Below are positions 46,457 to 54,217 of a stretch of 64,000 bases of DNA, piece after piece (the first letter of the stretch is position 1; the number at the start of each line of letters is the position of its first letter). The position numbers were made by a program, and so were the translations under genes. The DNA comes from Nocardia abscessus NBRC 100374 (lineage in GTDB: Bacteria > Actinomycetota > Actinomycetes > Mycobacteriales > Mycobacteriaceae), in contig NZ_BAFP01000044.1 of assembly GCF_000308455.1 (NCBI RefSeq), positions 1 through 64,000 of the forward strand. Reading direction: 5' to 3'. The notes under the pieces were generated by a model. The model was given only the letters and a program-made list of their open reading frames with translations. It ran no database searches and was not told where the DNA came from.

Positions 46457-46900
46457 ATGAGCGAGCCGGCGACCGCGGACTGGGAACAGTTCGTGCAAGC
46501 GCTGGCGCACTGCCTTTCGGAGCTGCCGTCCCGGGCGACCCTCATCATCGCCGCACCCGGAAATCGCTATGTCCAATTCGTCCAATACGACATCAAATTG
46601 TCCGCTGAACTGGCGGGGAACCATTACCTGAGCAACCCGATCCCGGAGACCGCCGCGCAGGAGTTGCGGACGCTGGGCTGGCTCGAGCCCGCGGTGCGGC
46701 GCGACGCGGACAACTGGACCAGGACCCTCTTCTGGCCCATCGCGCCGAACAATATGGTCGAGTTCGCCCGCTCGGTCGCCGTGGGCTTGCGCGACGCCCT
46801 CGGTGTGGCCGCGCCGGTCGAGTTGCGCGCGATGGGCTGGACCGAGGCGTCGGGTGATCTGGATCTCACCGTGCTCGGCCCGATCGCCCGCCGCGGGTAG
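46457..46900 (+). CDS. TY-Chap-like (YbjN/type III-chaperone fold) domain protein
   Basis: 147 residues from ATG 46457, preceded by GGGGGAAG. LPSRATLIIAAPGNRYVQFVQYDIKLSAEL and ELRTLGWLEP, DNWTRTLFWPIAP, VELRAMGWTE are typical of the TY-Chap domain, a T3SS-chaperone-like fold common in actinobacteria and linked by others to type VII secretion and conflict systems. It probably binds another protein rather than acting as an enzyme. No T7SS gene adjoins it directly; the T7-like operon is 7 kb away. Confidence 0.72.
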   Translation: MSEPATADWEQFVQALAHCLSELPSRATLIIAAPGNRYVQFVQYDIKLSAELAGNHYLSNPIPETAAQELRTLGWLEPAVRRDADNWTRTLFWPIAPNNMVEFARSVAVGLRDALGVAAPVELRAMGWTEASGDLDLTVLGPIARRG

Positions 46901-46962
46901 CGCCGCCGCCGGCCGCTGTCCCACGGCATAGCCGCGACTACCTGGGCACTATTCTGAGAGAC

Positions 46963-47697
46963 ATGGCAGCAGGCAAGCCCACCAAGGAAGCGAAGGCCGC
47001 GGCGAAAGCGGCCCGCAAGCAGCAGTCGAGAGAACGCCGCAAACAGCTGTGGCAGGCGTTCCAGATGCAGCGCAAGGAAGACAAGCTGCTGCTGCCACTG
47101 ATGATCGGCGCGTTGGTCGGCATCACCGCCGTCTTCGTCGTGATCGGCTTGATCTTCGGGCTGACCTTGTTCCTCGTCCCGCTGGGCGTGGTGCTCGGCG
47201 CGCTGGTGGCGTTCATCATCTTCGGACGGCGGGTGCAGAAGAGCGTCTACCGCAAGGCCGAGGGCCAGGCAGGCGCCGCGGCCTGGGTGCTGGACAACCT
47301 CCAGGGCAAGTGGCGGGTGAGCAACGGCATCGCCGCGACCACGCAGTTGGACGCGGTGCACCGGGTGATCGGCCTGCCCGGCGTGGTGCTGGTCGCCGAA
47401 GGCTCCCCCCAGCGGGTCAAGTCGCTGCTCGCCCAGGAGAAGAAGCGCACGGCCCGGTTGATCGGTGACACCCCGATCTACGACGTCGTCATCGGCAACG
47501 ACGAAGGCCAGGTTCCGCTCAAGGACCTGCAGCGCTACCTCACCAAGCTGCCGCGCAACATCGACACCAAGCGGATCGACCTGATCGAAGGCCGGCTGGC
47601 CGCACTCAGCGCGCGCGGCGGGCCCGCCCTGCCGAAGGGTCCGATGCCCGCGGGCGCGAAGATGCGCGGCGTGCAGCGAACCATCCGCCGCCGCTGA
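46963..47697 (+). CDS. DUF4191 membrane protein (Rv2219-like)
   Basis: 244 residues. A Lys/Ala/Arg-rich N terminus (KPTKEAKAAAKAARKQQSRE) precedes two TM helices (about 44-64 and 68-90). A conserved soluble domain follows, with RKAEGQAGAAAWVLDNL, WRVSNGIAATTQLDAVHRVI and VVLVAEGSPQRVKSLLAQEK. This order is that of Rv2219, next to glnA1. Function unknown. Confidence 0.9.
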   Translation: MAAGKPTKEAKAAAKAARKQQSRERRKQLWQAFQMQRKEDKLLLPLMIGALVGITAVFVVIGLIFGLTLFLVPLGVVLGALVAFIIFGRRVQKSVYRKAEGQAGAAAWVLDNLQGKWRVSNGIAATTQLDAVHRVIGLPGVVLVAEGSPQRVKSLLAQEKKRTARLIGDTPIYDVVIGNDEGQVPLKDLQRYLTKLPRNIDTKRIDLIEGRLAALSARGGPALPKGPMPAGAKMRGVQRTIRRR

Positions 47698-47763
47698 CCG
47701 GCTCCTCGCACATGCTCTAGATCCCGGCGCGACGGTCGACGGCGCGCGTGTCCGGCCGCCGCC

Positions 47764-48135
47764 TCAATTGCGGCCGAGCAGCCAGACGACCCGATCGTAG
47801 GCGAGCACGTGATAGACGATCACCAGCACCGCGAGCGCCGAACCCCAGTTCGGCAGACCAGCCGACTGCAGCGCGAGCGCCCCGCCGCCGAGTACCGAGA
47901 GTTCGATCACCAGGCGCGCCGAGCCGGACACGGCGACCTTCGGCTGCCCGTTACGGCTCGGGTCGCCAGGCACCGAGAAGGCGCCCCACACGACTGCCGC
48001 GAGTACCGGCAGCGCCACCACCAGCAGAAACTTCCACGGCCCTTCGAACGCGCGCCAGCCGAAGACGCCGAAGGAAGCGATAGCAACGAGTTCGAGCAGA
48101 AAACGGACAACGAGCATCACCGGATTCAACGACAC
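47764..48135 (-). CDS. YrdB/DUF2568 family membrane protein
   Basis: 123 residues from ATG 48135, with four predicted TM helices. FLLELVAIASFGVFGWRAF, WGAFSVPGDPSRNG and SARLVIELSVLGGGALAL are typical of the YrdB family, whose function is unknown. It is convergent with the DUF4191 gene. Confidence 0.88.
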   Translation of the reverse strand: MSLNPVMLVVRFLLELVAIASFGVFGWRAFEGPWKFLLVVALPVLAAVVWGAFSVPGDPSRNGQPKVAVSGSARLVIELSVLGGGALALQSAGLPNWGSALAVLVIVYHVLAYDRVVWLLGRN

Positions 48136-48187
48136 CGGCGCAGCCTAGTGGTGTGACCCGGCGCCGGTGGGCTCGATGCCGGGCGGC

Positions 48188-48643
48188 TCAGCGCGAATGC
48201 ACCAGTGCGGTACCGGTCGCACGATCGTGCATTCCGCGGCCGTCGGCGTCGGTGAACAGCGCGGGCACCACGAACAACAGCAGCACCTGTCTGGCCAGCG
48301 CGCGGACGAAGCCGACCGGCGCCGGCGCGTCGACGCGGACCGTCCGCAGCCGCAGGAAGTACTGCCCCGGGGTGAAGCCGAACAGGGTTACCGCGCCGAC
48401 GCCGATGACGAACCAGATCAGCAGCGTCAGGCTCGACGCAGACGTGCTACGCGCGATGAGCGCCGCGATGCCGAGCGCGATCATCCAGTCCACGAAGAGG
48501 GCGGCGATCCGGCGGCCCATGCCGGCCAGCGAGCCCGCTCCCGTCTGCGGGAGGCCGAGGTGCTCACCGGGGAACTCGGGAGTTGCCGGGCCGCCGGAGT
48601 CGGCCGGGGGTCCGGAGAGCCAGGAGCCGGTGATGCGTGCCAT
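48188..48643 (-). CDS. RDD family membrane protein (Rv2219A-like)
   Basis: 151 residues from ATG 48643. A 45-residue N-terminal tail precedes GMGRRIAALFVDWMIALGIA (the R and D of the RDD motif), two further TM helices, the LFGFTPGQYFLRLRTVRVD segment and the final D in ALFTDADGRGMHDR. The RDD fold may transport small solutes or ions. It is divergent from glnA1, as in mycobacteria. A -10 box 7 nt before the ATG suggests a leaderless mRNA. Confidence 0.9.
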   Translation of the reverse strand: MARITGSWLSGPPADSGGPATPEFPGEHLGLPQTGAGSLAGMGRRIAALFVDWMIALGIAALIARSTSASSLTLLIWFVIGVGAVTLFGFTPGQYFLRLRTVRVDAPAPVGFVRALARQVLLLFVVPALFTDADGRGMHDRATGTALVHSR

Positions 48644-48650
48644 GCACCCA

Positions 48651-48656
48651 AGAATA
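48651..48656 (-). promoter_or_regulatory. -10 box placing the start of the RDD gene transcript at its ATG
   Basis: On the minus strand TATTCT is followed by exactly seven bases (TGGGTGC) and then ATG, the usual spacing from -10 to transcription start. No Shine-Dalgarno fits, so the mRNA is probably leaderless. Confidence 0.6.
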
Positions 48657-48781
48657 GGCGCGGCCGGACCGGCGTCCCGTACCGCATAAGCGGAGTTCAG
48701 CGTCGGCGCGCGCCGCGGCGGGGGCAGGACTACCATGCAATTCGAGTCCGGGTGGTCAGTACCACGCGGCCTGACGCACGT

Positions 48782-48819
48782 GTAACACCGGCGAAACACA
48801 TCCTTGACTGCAGGGAAAC
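48782..48819 (+). promoter_or_regulatory. complete four-box GlnR operator upstream of glnA1
   Basis: GTAAC-n6-GAAAC-n6-TTGAC-n6-GAAAC: all three spacers are exactly 6 nt, and every box matches the actinobacterial GlnR a1-b1-a2-b2 consensus (one T for G in a2). The site ends 76 bp before the GTG of glnA1. TTGACT inside it could double as a -35. GlnR activates or represses glnA transcription with nitrogen supply. Confidence 0.85.
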
Positions 48820-48895
48820 ACGGCATCCATAGCGTCTGGTCGCGACGAACCCATGCAAGCGACACTGGCTGGGAACCGATCCGTAAGGAGAACAA

Positions 48896-50332
48896 GTGAC
48901 GTTCAGCACGGCCGACGAGGTCATCAAATTCATCGCTGACGAGGACATCGAGTACGTCGACATCCGGTTCAGCGACCTGCCCGGTGTGCAGCAGCACTTC
49001 TCGATCCCCGGGAAGGCCTTCACCACCGACCTCGCCGAGGAAGGGCTAGCGTTCGACGGCTCCTCCGTTCGTGGGTTCCAGTCCATCGACGAGTCGGACA
49101 TGCTGCTGCTGCCCGACTTCTCCACCGCGCGCGTAGACCCGTTCCGCGCCGCCAAGACGCTGAACCTGAACTTCTTCGTGCACGACCCGTTCACCCGGGA
49201 GGCCTACAGCCGCGACCCGCGCAACATCGCGCGCAAGGCGGAGGAGTACCTGCGCTCCACCGGTATCGCCGACACCGCGTACTTCGGTGCCGAGGCGGAG
49301 TTCTACATCTTCGACTCGATCCGCTACGACTCGGCCATGAACGGCGCCTTCTACGAGATCGAATCGGTCTCCGGCTCCTGGAACACCGGTGCCGAGTTCA
49401 ACCCGGACGGCACTCTGAACCGTGGCTACAAGGTGCGCAACAAGGGCGGTTACTTCCCCGTCGCGCCGTACGACCACTACGTCGACCTGCGCGACAAGAT
49501 CGCGACCAACCTGCAGAACGCGGGCTTCGAGCTCGAGCGCGGCCACCACGAGGTCGGCACCGCCGGTCAGGCCGAGATCAACTACCGGTTCAACACCCTG
49601 CTCGGTGCGGCCGACGACCTGCAGCTGTTCAAGTACATCGTGAAGAACACCGCGTGGGCCGAGGGCAAGACCGTCACCTTCATGCCGAAGCCGCTCTTCG
49701 GTGACAACGGCTCGGGCATGCACGCCCACCAGTCGCTGTGGAAGGACGGCAAGCCGCTGTTCCACGACGAGGCCGGCTACGGTGGCCTGTCCGATATCGC
49801 CCGCCACTACATCGGCGGCATCCTGCACCACGCGCCCTCGCTGCTGGCGTTCACCAACCCGACCGTGAACTCCTACCACCGTCTGGTGCCGGGCTACGAG
49901 GCCCCCATCAACCTGGTGTACTCGCAGCGCAACCGCTCCGCCGCGGTCCGCATCCCGGTCACCGGCAACAACCCGAAGGCCAAGCGCATCGAGTTCCGCG
50001 CACCGGACTCCTCGGGCAACCCGTACCTGGCCTTCGCCGCCATGCTGATGGCCGGCCTGGACGGCATCAAGAAGAAGATCGAGCCGCTGGCCCCGGTCGA
50101 CAAGGACCTCTACGAGCTCCCGCCGGAGGAGGCCAAGAACATCCCGCAGGCCCCCACCAGCCTGGCGTCGGTCATCGACCGCCTCGAGCAGGACCACGAC
50201 TACCTCACCGAAGGCAACGTCTTCACCCCCGACCTCATCGAGACCTGGATCGACATCAAGCGCACCCAGGAAATCGCCCCGGTCAACCTCCGCCCGCACC
50301 CGTACGAGTTCGAGCTGTACTTCGACGTGTAA
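48896..50332 (+). CDS. glnA: glutamine synthetase type I-beta
   Basis: 478 residues from GTG 48896, with AAGGAG 5 nt upstream. ATP-dependent synthesis of glutamine from glutamate and ammonia, as a dodecamer. Signatures: [72 protein letters not shown] and the adenylylation site [11 protein letters not shown] with Tyr406. That Tyr is the expected target of GlnE in this window, and the gene carries a full GlnR operator, so control is both transcriptional and post-translational. Confidence 0.98.
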   Translation: MTFSTADEVIKFIADEDIEYVDIRFSDLPGVQQHFSIPGKAFTTDLAEEGLAFDGSSVRGFQSIDESDMLLLPDFSTARVDPFRAAKTLNLNFFVHDPFTREAYSRDPRNIARKAEEYLRSTGIADTAYFGAEAEFYIFDSIRYDSAMNGAFYEIESVSGSWNTGAEFNPDGTLNRGYKVRNKGGYFPVAPYDHYVDLRDKIATNLQNAGFELERGHHEVGTAGQAEINYRFNTLLGAADDLQLFKYIVKNTAWAEGKTVTFMPKPLFGDNGSGMHAHQSLWKDGKPLFHDEAGYGGLSDIARHYIGGILHHAPSLLAFTNPTVNSYHRLVPGYEAPINLVYSQRNRSAAVRIPVTGNNPKAKRIEFRAPDSSGNPYLAFAAMLMAGLDGIKKKIEPLAPVDKDLYELPPEEAKNIPQAPTSLASVIDRLEQDHDYLTEGNVFTPDLIETWIDIKRTQEIAPVNLRPHPYEFELYFDV

Positions 50333-50354
50333 GTCGTAGGTTCGCTCCTGTGAT

Positions 50355-50376
50355 GGAGCACCTGCCCAGGTGCTCC
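50355..50376 (+). terminator. terminator hairpin after glnA1
   Basis: GGAGCACCTG, a 2-nt centre and CAGGTGCTCC form a perfect inverted repeat 23 bp after the glnA stop. A loop of at least four bases would form by opening the innermost pairs. No T-tract. Confidence 0.72.
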
Positions 50377-50415
50377 AACCGCGGTAGTCGACGAGTCCAT
50401 CTGCTCCGTGATCCT

Positions 50416-50748
50416 TCAACGATCGCGAAGCAGGTGGACTTGTCTGCGTTCGAGCACAGCAATCGACCCGCTTTCGGGCTGCGCCATAAATCTCCGCATG
50501 ACTTGTTCGTCCTCGCGGAAGAGGAACCGGTCGAAGCCCGGACGAGTATCCGAGATGACTCGAGCGTCAGCAGGGTCCACCGCCGGGCCGATGAATGCGA
50601 ACACTGCCCGGCAATGCCCTGACCCGTCGTTCTTCGGACAGGAGCCGTAACCGAACTCCTCGACCGTCCTCCAGCGGTCCCCGCCTCGGGGGTCTCGGAT
50701 GACATCGCCCACTCGTACCTCGGTCACACGCACTGATTCGGTTCGCAT
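50416..50748 (-). CDS. small protein of unknown function downstream of the prenyltransferase
   Basis: 110 residues from ATG 50748. The start of the protein (SVRVTEVRVGDVIRDPRGG) resembles short beta-barrel domains found in many actinobacterial hypotheticals, followed by FGYGSCPKNDGSGHCRAVF with two Cys. It lies 148 bp downstream of the prenyltransferase on the same strand and could belong to that cluster, but the spacing allows independent expression. Function unknown. Confidence 0.6.
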   Translation of the reverse strand: MRTESVRVTEVRVGDVIRDPRGGDRWRTVEEFGYGSCPKNDGSGHCRAVFAFIGPAVDPADARVISDTRPGFDRFLFREDEQVMRRFMAQPESGSIAVLERRQVHLLRDR

Positions 50749-50896
50749 CGGCGGAGTCTGGCACGGGCCACCTGAATCCCACCTGAAGGACGGCGGTAGG
50801 CACTCTGGGGGTCGCATCCCGACCCGGTGCGAGCACCCTATTCGATCCGGCTCACCTCGGTGCAAGCACCGGATGGAAGTGGATACGCCTCACGGA

Positions 50897-51922
50897 CTAC
50901 GCGGTACTCCATGTGGGTGTGCCGTAGACGTTGAGTTTGTCGATGCCATGCTCGGCCGAGAAACCCAGTCCGACTGCCGTATAACGCCACGTCGCCCCGA
51001 CCGATTTTGCTGCCAGAGAGAGGGCGTCGACGGCATGGGTGGTGCCGTGGTGCCGAGACGCGAGTTCGCGGACGAGCCCGGTCAGGTCGTTACGTTGCTT
51101 CGCGACCATGTGAAGACTGAAGGTAGGATCGCCTGCGCCGCGTGCACAGCAGACGAAAAAGTCATCCTGGTGCAGCTCGGCCGCGTCGGCGCCGCACCGA
51201 ACCAGCTCGGACAGCACTTGCCATGCCGCATCGCCGAAGTAGCGAACTAGTTTCATCGGCACCGAGACGTCGTTGTACCGTGCTTTCAGATAGATCTTGT
51301 GGTGCACGCCGCCGTGCGCGTCCACCTCGATCGCGGCGCCGACGGGCTTGATGAGCTTCTCACTGTCTGGTACGGCTGCCAATCCGGCGAAGCCGGGCCA
51401 TTTGCTGGACAACCGGTCCACTGCCCCCGGCACAATCAGTGGATCGCCGTATATCTTGAGGCGGGCTACGTGGTGTGGCGCTGCGGAATGATGAATGACG
51501 CCGATCCAGATCGAGAACCGGTGGCGCGCCGTAATTTTCGCGGGCTCGGGATACAATATCGTGACGAAAGACTGCATCAGGTCGGCGACCGTCTCATCCC
51601 CGTGTGGCAACCATGTGGCGAGATCCCGGATCGCGGCGAGTTGAGCGGCGAGGCGGGGGCCGAATCTCGTCTCCTGCGTCGCGGTTTCGGTGACATAGCG
51701 AATGACCGGCGCGAATTCTCCTCGGCCACCGGACACACTGGCTTCCAACGGAAGACCAGTGGCTGTCAACGTGCTTGCTCTGCATCCATCCGGTGCTCGT
51801 TCGTCCAGCTGTCCCGCACACGCGCGTTCCAACATGGCGCGGATGAATGCTGGGTTGTGACGCGGCATCAACCGCTCGGCCAAGTCGACCAAGAATCCTC
51901 CGGCGGTTCCGGTCGTCACCAT
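50897..51922 (-). CDS. DMATS/ABBA-like aromatic prenyltransferase, candidate peptide Trp prenyltransferase
   Basis: 341 residues from ATG 51922. TATGLPLEASVSGGRGEF carries a Glu (60) in the position of the catalytic Glu that binds the indole NH in DMATS enzymes, followed by IRYVTE. The tyrosine shield and pyrophosphate-binding pairs appear as ARLKIY (Arg154, Lys156, Tyr158), VHHKIYLKARY (Lys209, Tyr211) and DKLNVYGTP (Tyr333). The length fits bacterial DMATS proteins. The start codon is embedded in the last codons of the 69-residue ORF upstream (CAATGGTGA), so the two are translationally coupled. Sequence identity to known enzymes appears low; fold assignment is by motif, and prenyl-donor and acceptor are inferred. 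Confidence 0.65.
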   Translation of the reverse strand: MVTTGTAGGFLVDLAERLMPRHNPAFIRAMLERACAGQLDERAPDGCRASTLTATGLPLEASVSGGRGEFAPVIRYVTETATQETRFGPRLAAQLAAIRDLATWLPHGDETVADLMQSFVTILYPEPAKITARHRFSIWIGVIHHSAAPHHVARLKIYGDPLIVPGAVDRLSSKWPGFAGLAAVPDSEKLIKPVGAAIEVDAHGGVHHKIYLKARYNDVSVPMKLVRYFGDAAWQVLSELVRCGADAAELHQDDFFVCCARGAGDPTFSLHMVAKQRNDLTGLVRELASRHHGTTHAVDALSLAAKSVGATWRYTAVGLGFSAEHGIDKLNVYGTPTWSTA

Positions 51923-52125
51923 TGGGCGGATTGTCCGGTGGGAAGGGCGGCCCTCGAGTGCTGCGCAGCCGGTGCGGCGGATGCATTGGCAGGGGCAACG
52001 GGAGTGGTCTGCGTACCGTGGTCGCCTGCGGTGGTCGAGGCGGACCGATTGTGTTCGAAAAGATTCGGAGCCACGTCGAATGCATCGAAGTCGGCGTCGT
52101 CCTTCGGGTCGACATTCCTGCCCAT
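51916..52125 (-). CDS. candidate RiPP precursor peptide ending in Trp
   Basis: 69 residues from ATG 52125, with GAGAAAG 7 nt upstream. Residues 5-26 form an acidic leader (DPKDDADFDAFDVAPNLFEH); the rest is Ala/Ser/Thr/Pro-rich and ends LPTGQSAQW, with Trp as the last residue and the only Trp in the peptide. Its codons are GC-rich in third positions, while the alternative frame over the same DNA is Arg/Cys-rich and non-protein-like. The stop overlaps the prenyltransferase ATG by 7 bp. By analogy with ComX/ComQ and cyanobactin prenyltransferases, the C-terminal Trp is the likely modification site. No protease or exporter gene was identified beside it. Confidence 0.6.
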   Translation of the reverse strand: MGRNVDPKDDADFDAFDVAPNLFEHNRSASTTAGDHGTQTTPVAPANASAAPAAQHSRAALPTGQSAQW

Positions 52126-52307
52126 ATCGAGACTTTCTCATCCGAACCAGCTTCCCCATTCCCTTTGCATTCCCACGCCTGGGGGCAGCGCGTATGCCCA
52201 TGTCTGCCTCGACACGGCGTCCTCCATCTCCGGTACCGGCGCAATCGGAGTTGCGGTTCGGACACGCCTTTCCACTGCACGCGACGTCTCAACCGCCCGT
52301 TGGGGCG

Positions 52308-53567
52308 TCAGGTAGGTCGGGCAGCTCTAACGAGCGGAAGGTGGGCATTGACATGTTCCAACTGGTGTGAGGAGCGTAGTTGTGCGAGACGATCCAGGTC
52401 GGTTCCATAGAGTCGCGCGGCCAGCAGGTCGTCGAGGTCGTTGACACCGTAAAGATAGGGACGCCCGCCCAGCTCGCAACAGAGCTCCAGGAGGTCGCGA
52501 AACAATCGACGGGTGGCAGCGGTGGTGGCTGGGTCGCGGGGGACCGAGGTGTACAGGCCCAGTCCGATCGAAACGGGGGCACTGCCGACTGGGGTGAACG
52601 CGAATGCCGTTGCGTCGGAAGGGCGGCGCAGGATCAGGAGGTACAACATCGTGTGACGGCTCAGTGGGGCTCGCTGTCGTTGTGCCTCGACGGCTGCGAG
52701 CATCGGTGCGAGTCGTCCGGCGGGGACGACGTAGTCGGTCCACAGGCGCACGTGGTCAGGGGGAGGGGCGGCCGTCCGCGTAGCGTTGTATCTGCCCATG
52801 AACGGCAGATCGGAGACGATTCTGCAATTCTTGTCACCGCATCGCTTCGGAACGCTGCCGCTCCAGCCGGTGATGGAGAAGGACACGCCGGGATGCGGGT
52901 ATGCGCAAAAAACGTCGACATCGTCGCGCTGTGCGATCCGTTCGGTGTGGTCGATGAGTTCGGTCAGCGTGGCATGTTGTGTGCGGTGCACGTGGGTGTA
53001 GCGATGGTATGCCACCGTACGCAGCACTGCCCGTTCGATCAGCCCGACAGTGCCGAGCCCACCGAGTGCGAACCTGAACAACTCCGCATGGTCGGTTCGC
53101 GAACACCAGCGACTGGTTCCCGTTCCGTCGATCAGCTGGATCCGCTCCACGTGATCGACCTGCATGCCGTACCGCGCAGAGTTCATCCCGGCCCCTCCCA
53201 CGGAGATGGTTCCGCCCACCGACAAGTGCAGGTAATCGGTGAGCACGGGGAAAGCTCTGCCTCGACGGTTCAGGTATCGCTCCAAGTCGTACCAGCTCAT
53301 CCCGGCGGGAACCTCGATCAAGCCGTCACCGAGGTCTCGGACTTGCCGGTCTGCGGTGCCCGGCACATAGGTGACCAGCAGATCACCCTCCGTGACAGTC
53401 TGGCCGTCACAGGAATGACCCGCGCCCCGCAGGGTCAATTGTCGACCGGAGCCGAGCAGTGCGGACGGGAAGGCGGAAGGCATTCGGTGCACAGCCCGTG
53501 GGACGGCGCGCCGTAGCCCGCCGAAATCGGTGGCGAACTCGTCGATCGGAACCTCGGGGGGACTCAT
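52308..53567 (-). CDS. FAD-binding oxidoreductase, cytokinin dehydrogenase-like
   Basis: 419 residues from ATG 53567. LTLRGAGHSCDGQTV is the RGxGHSxxGQ motif in which His51 covalently binds FAD in PCMH/cytokinin-dehydrogenase enzymes; LHLSVGGTISVGGAGMNSARYGMQVDHVERIQLIDGTG follows in pieces as the family signature (SVGGTISVGG, RYGMQVDHV). No signal peptide. Cytokinin dehydrogenase oxidatively removes prenyl side chains from adenine, so an enzyme of this family beside a prenyltransferase may oxidise a prenyl-indole or a Trp product. It lies 182 bp upstream of the precursor ORF on the same strand. The substrate is inference. Confidence 0.82.
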   Translation of the reverse strand: MSPPEVPIDEFATDFGGLRRAVPRAVHRMPSAFPSALLGSGRQLTLRGAGHSCDGQTVTEGDLLVTYVPGTADRQVRDLGDGLIEVPAGMSWYDLERYLNRRGRAFPVLTDYLHLSVGGTISVGGAGMNSARYGMQVDHVERIQLIDGTGTSRWCSRTDHAELFRFALGGLGTVGLIERAVLRTVAYHRYTHVHRTQHATLTELIDHTERIAQRDDVDVFCAYPHPGVSFSITGWSGSVPKRCGDKNCRIVSDLPFMGRYNATRTAAPPPDHVRLWTDYVVPAGRLAPMLAAVEAQRQRAPLSRHTMLYLLILRRPSDATAFAFTPVGSAPVSIGLGLYTSVPRDPATTAATRRLFRDLLELCCELGGRPYLYGVNDLDDLLAARLYGTDLDRLAQLRSSHQLEHVNAHLPLVRAARPT

Positions 53568-53621
53568 GGTCTCGGCTGCGACTACCGAGTATGTCCTCTT
53601 CCCATCGTGGGGAACAGCTCG

Positions 53622-53646
53622 CTACCTGTGGAATGCGCACAGGTAG
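53622..53646. promoter_or_regulatory. palindromic operator-like site between RiPP cluster and T7-like operon
   Basis: CTACCTGTG and CACAGGTAG are exact reverse complements separated by 7 nt (25 bp in total). The site lies in the 226-bp divergent region, 55 bp from the FAD oxidase start and 148 bp from the YbaB-like start. It is a plausible binding site for a dimeric regulator; none is encoded nearby. Confidence 0.5.
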
Positions 53647-53793
53647 GGTCGAGCGGTGTCGTTCAGTGCTGAAGGGCGACGCATCGTGCAGGGTCAGCGG
53701 CATTCTTCTAGGACGGGAGAGGCTCGTCAACGGCTGTGTCGGCGTTGCGGCTCGTTGGTCCGTGCTGCACGGGCACCGGATGAGTGAGGATCT

Positions 53794-54189
53794 ATGAGAG
53801 ACATCCACCCTGATGTACGGGCCGCCCTCGCGATGACGCGGGAGTTGCGGCACCGCATTGCCGAGGTGCGCGAACGAGCCGACGAGATCGTCGCGCGTCG
53901 CCCGTCTCCGAGCGGCTTGGTCATTCCCGAGGTCGACGCCCGGGGACGACTGCGGGACCTCTACTTGGCGCCCGGAACCTGCGCCCGGTTCGGCGATCAA
54001 GAACTGGCCGCCGAGATCATGGCAGCCATCACCGAAAGCACCGCGGACGCGCGGCGGCAGTACACCATCGCCATGAATGACACCGACAATCTGGCGCGGC
54101 CGCTTTCGGAGGTCATGCGGGACCGGGAGTCTGGGACCAGGCCGGATGAGCAGGTCCCCAACTTTGGGAAGGCGGAACAATCAACTTGA
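53794..54189 (+). CDS. YbaB/EbfC-like protein, first gene of a type VII-like operon
   Basis: 131 residues from ATG 53794. ELRHRIAEVRERADEIVARR is a helical first part; VIPEVDARGRLRDLYLAPGTC and the helical C terminus match the shape of YbaB/EbfC proteins, which in actinobacteria often open ESX-type secretion-substrate loci. It is 28 bp before the EspC-like gene. DNA binding is possible but not shown. Confidence 0.65.
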   Translation: MRDIHPDVRAALAMTRELRHRIAEVRERADEIVARRPSPSGLVIPEVDARGRLRDLYLAPGTCARFGDQELAAEIMAAITESTADARRQYTIAMNDTDNLARPLSEVMRDRESGTRPDEQVPNFGKAEQST

Positions 54190-54217
54190 GATAGCTGGCG
54201 GGAGGAATAGACCGAGC

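Noticed and set aside
51923..52201. N-terminal extension of the prenyltransferase upstream of ATG 51922
   Set aside because: The in-frame extension is Arg/Cys-rich with 90 unlikely residues; the overlapping 69-residue peptide frame fits the coding pattern better.
51594..52292. 232-codon minus-strand frame across the peptide and prenyltransferase start
   Set aside because: Composition (Arg, Pro, Thr, Trp-rich) is typical of an out-of-phase shadow and it conflicts with both better-supported frames.
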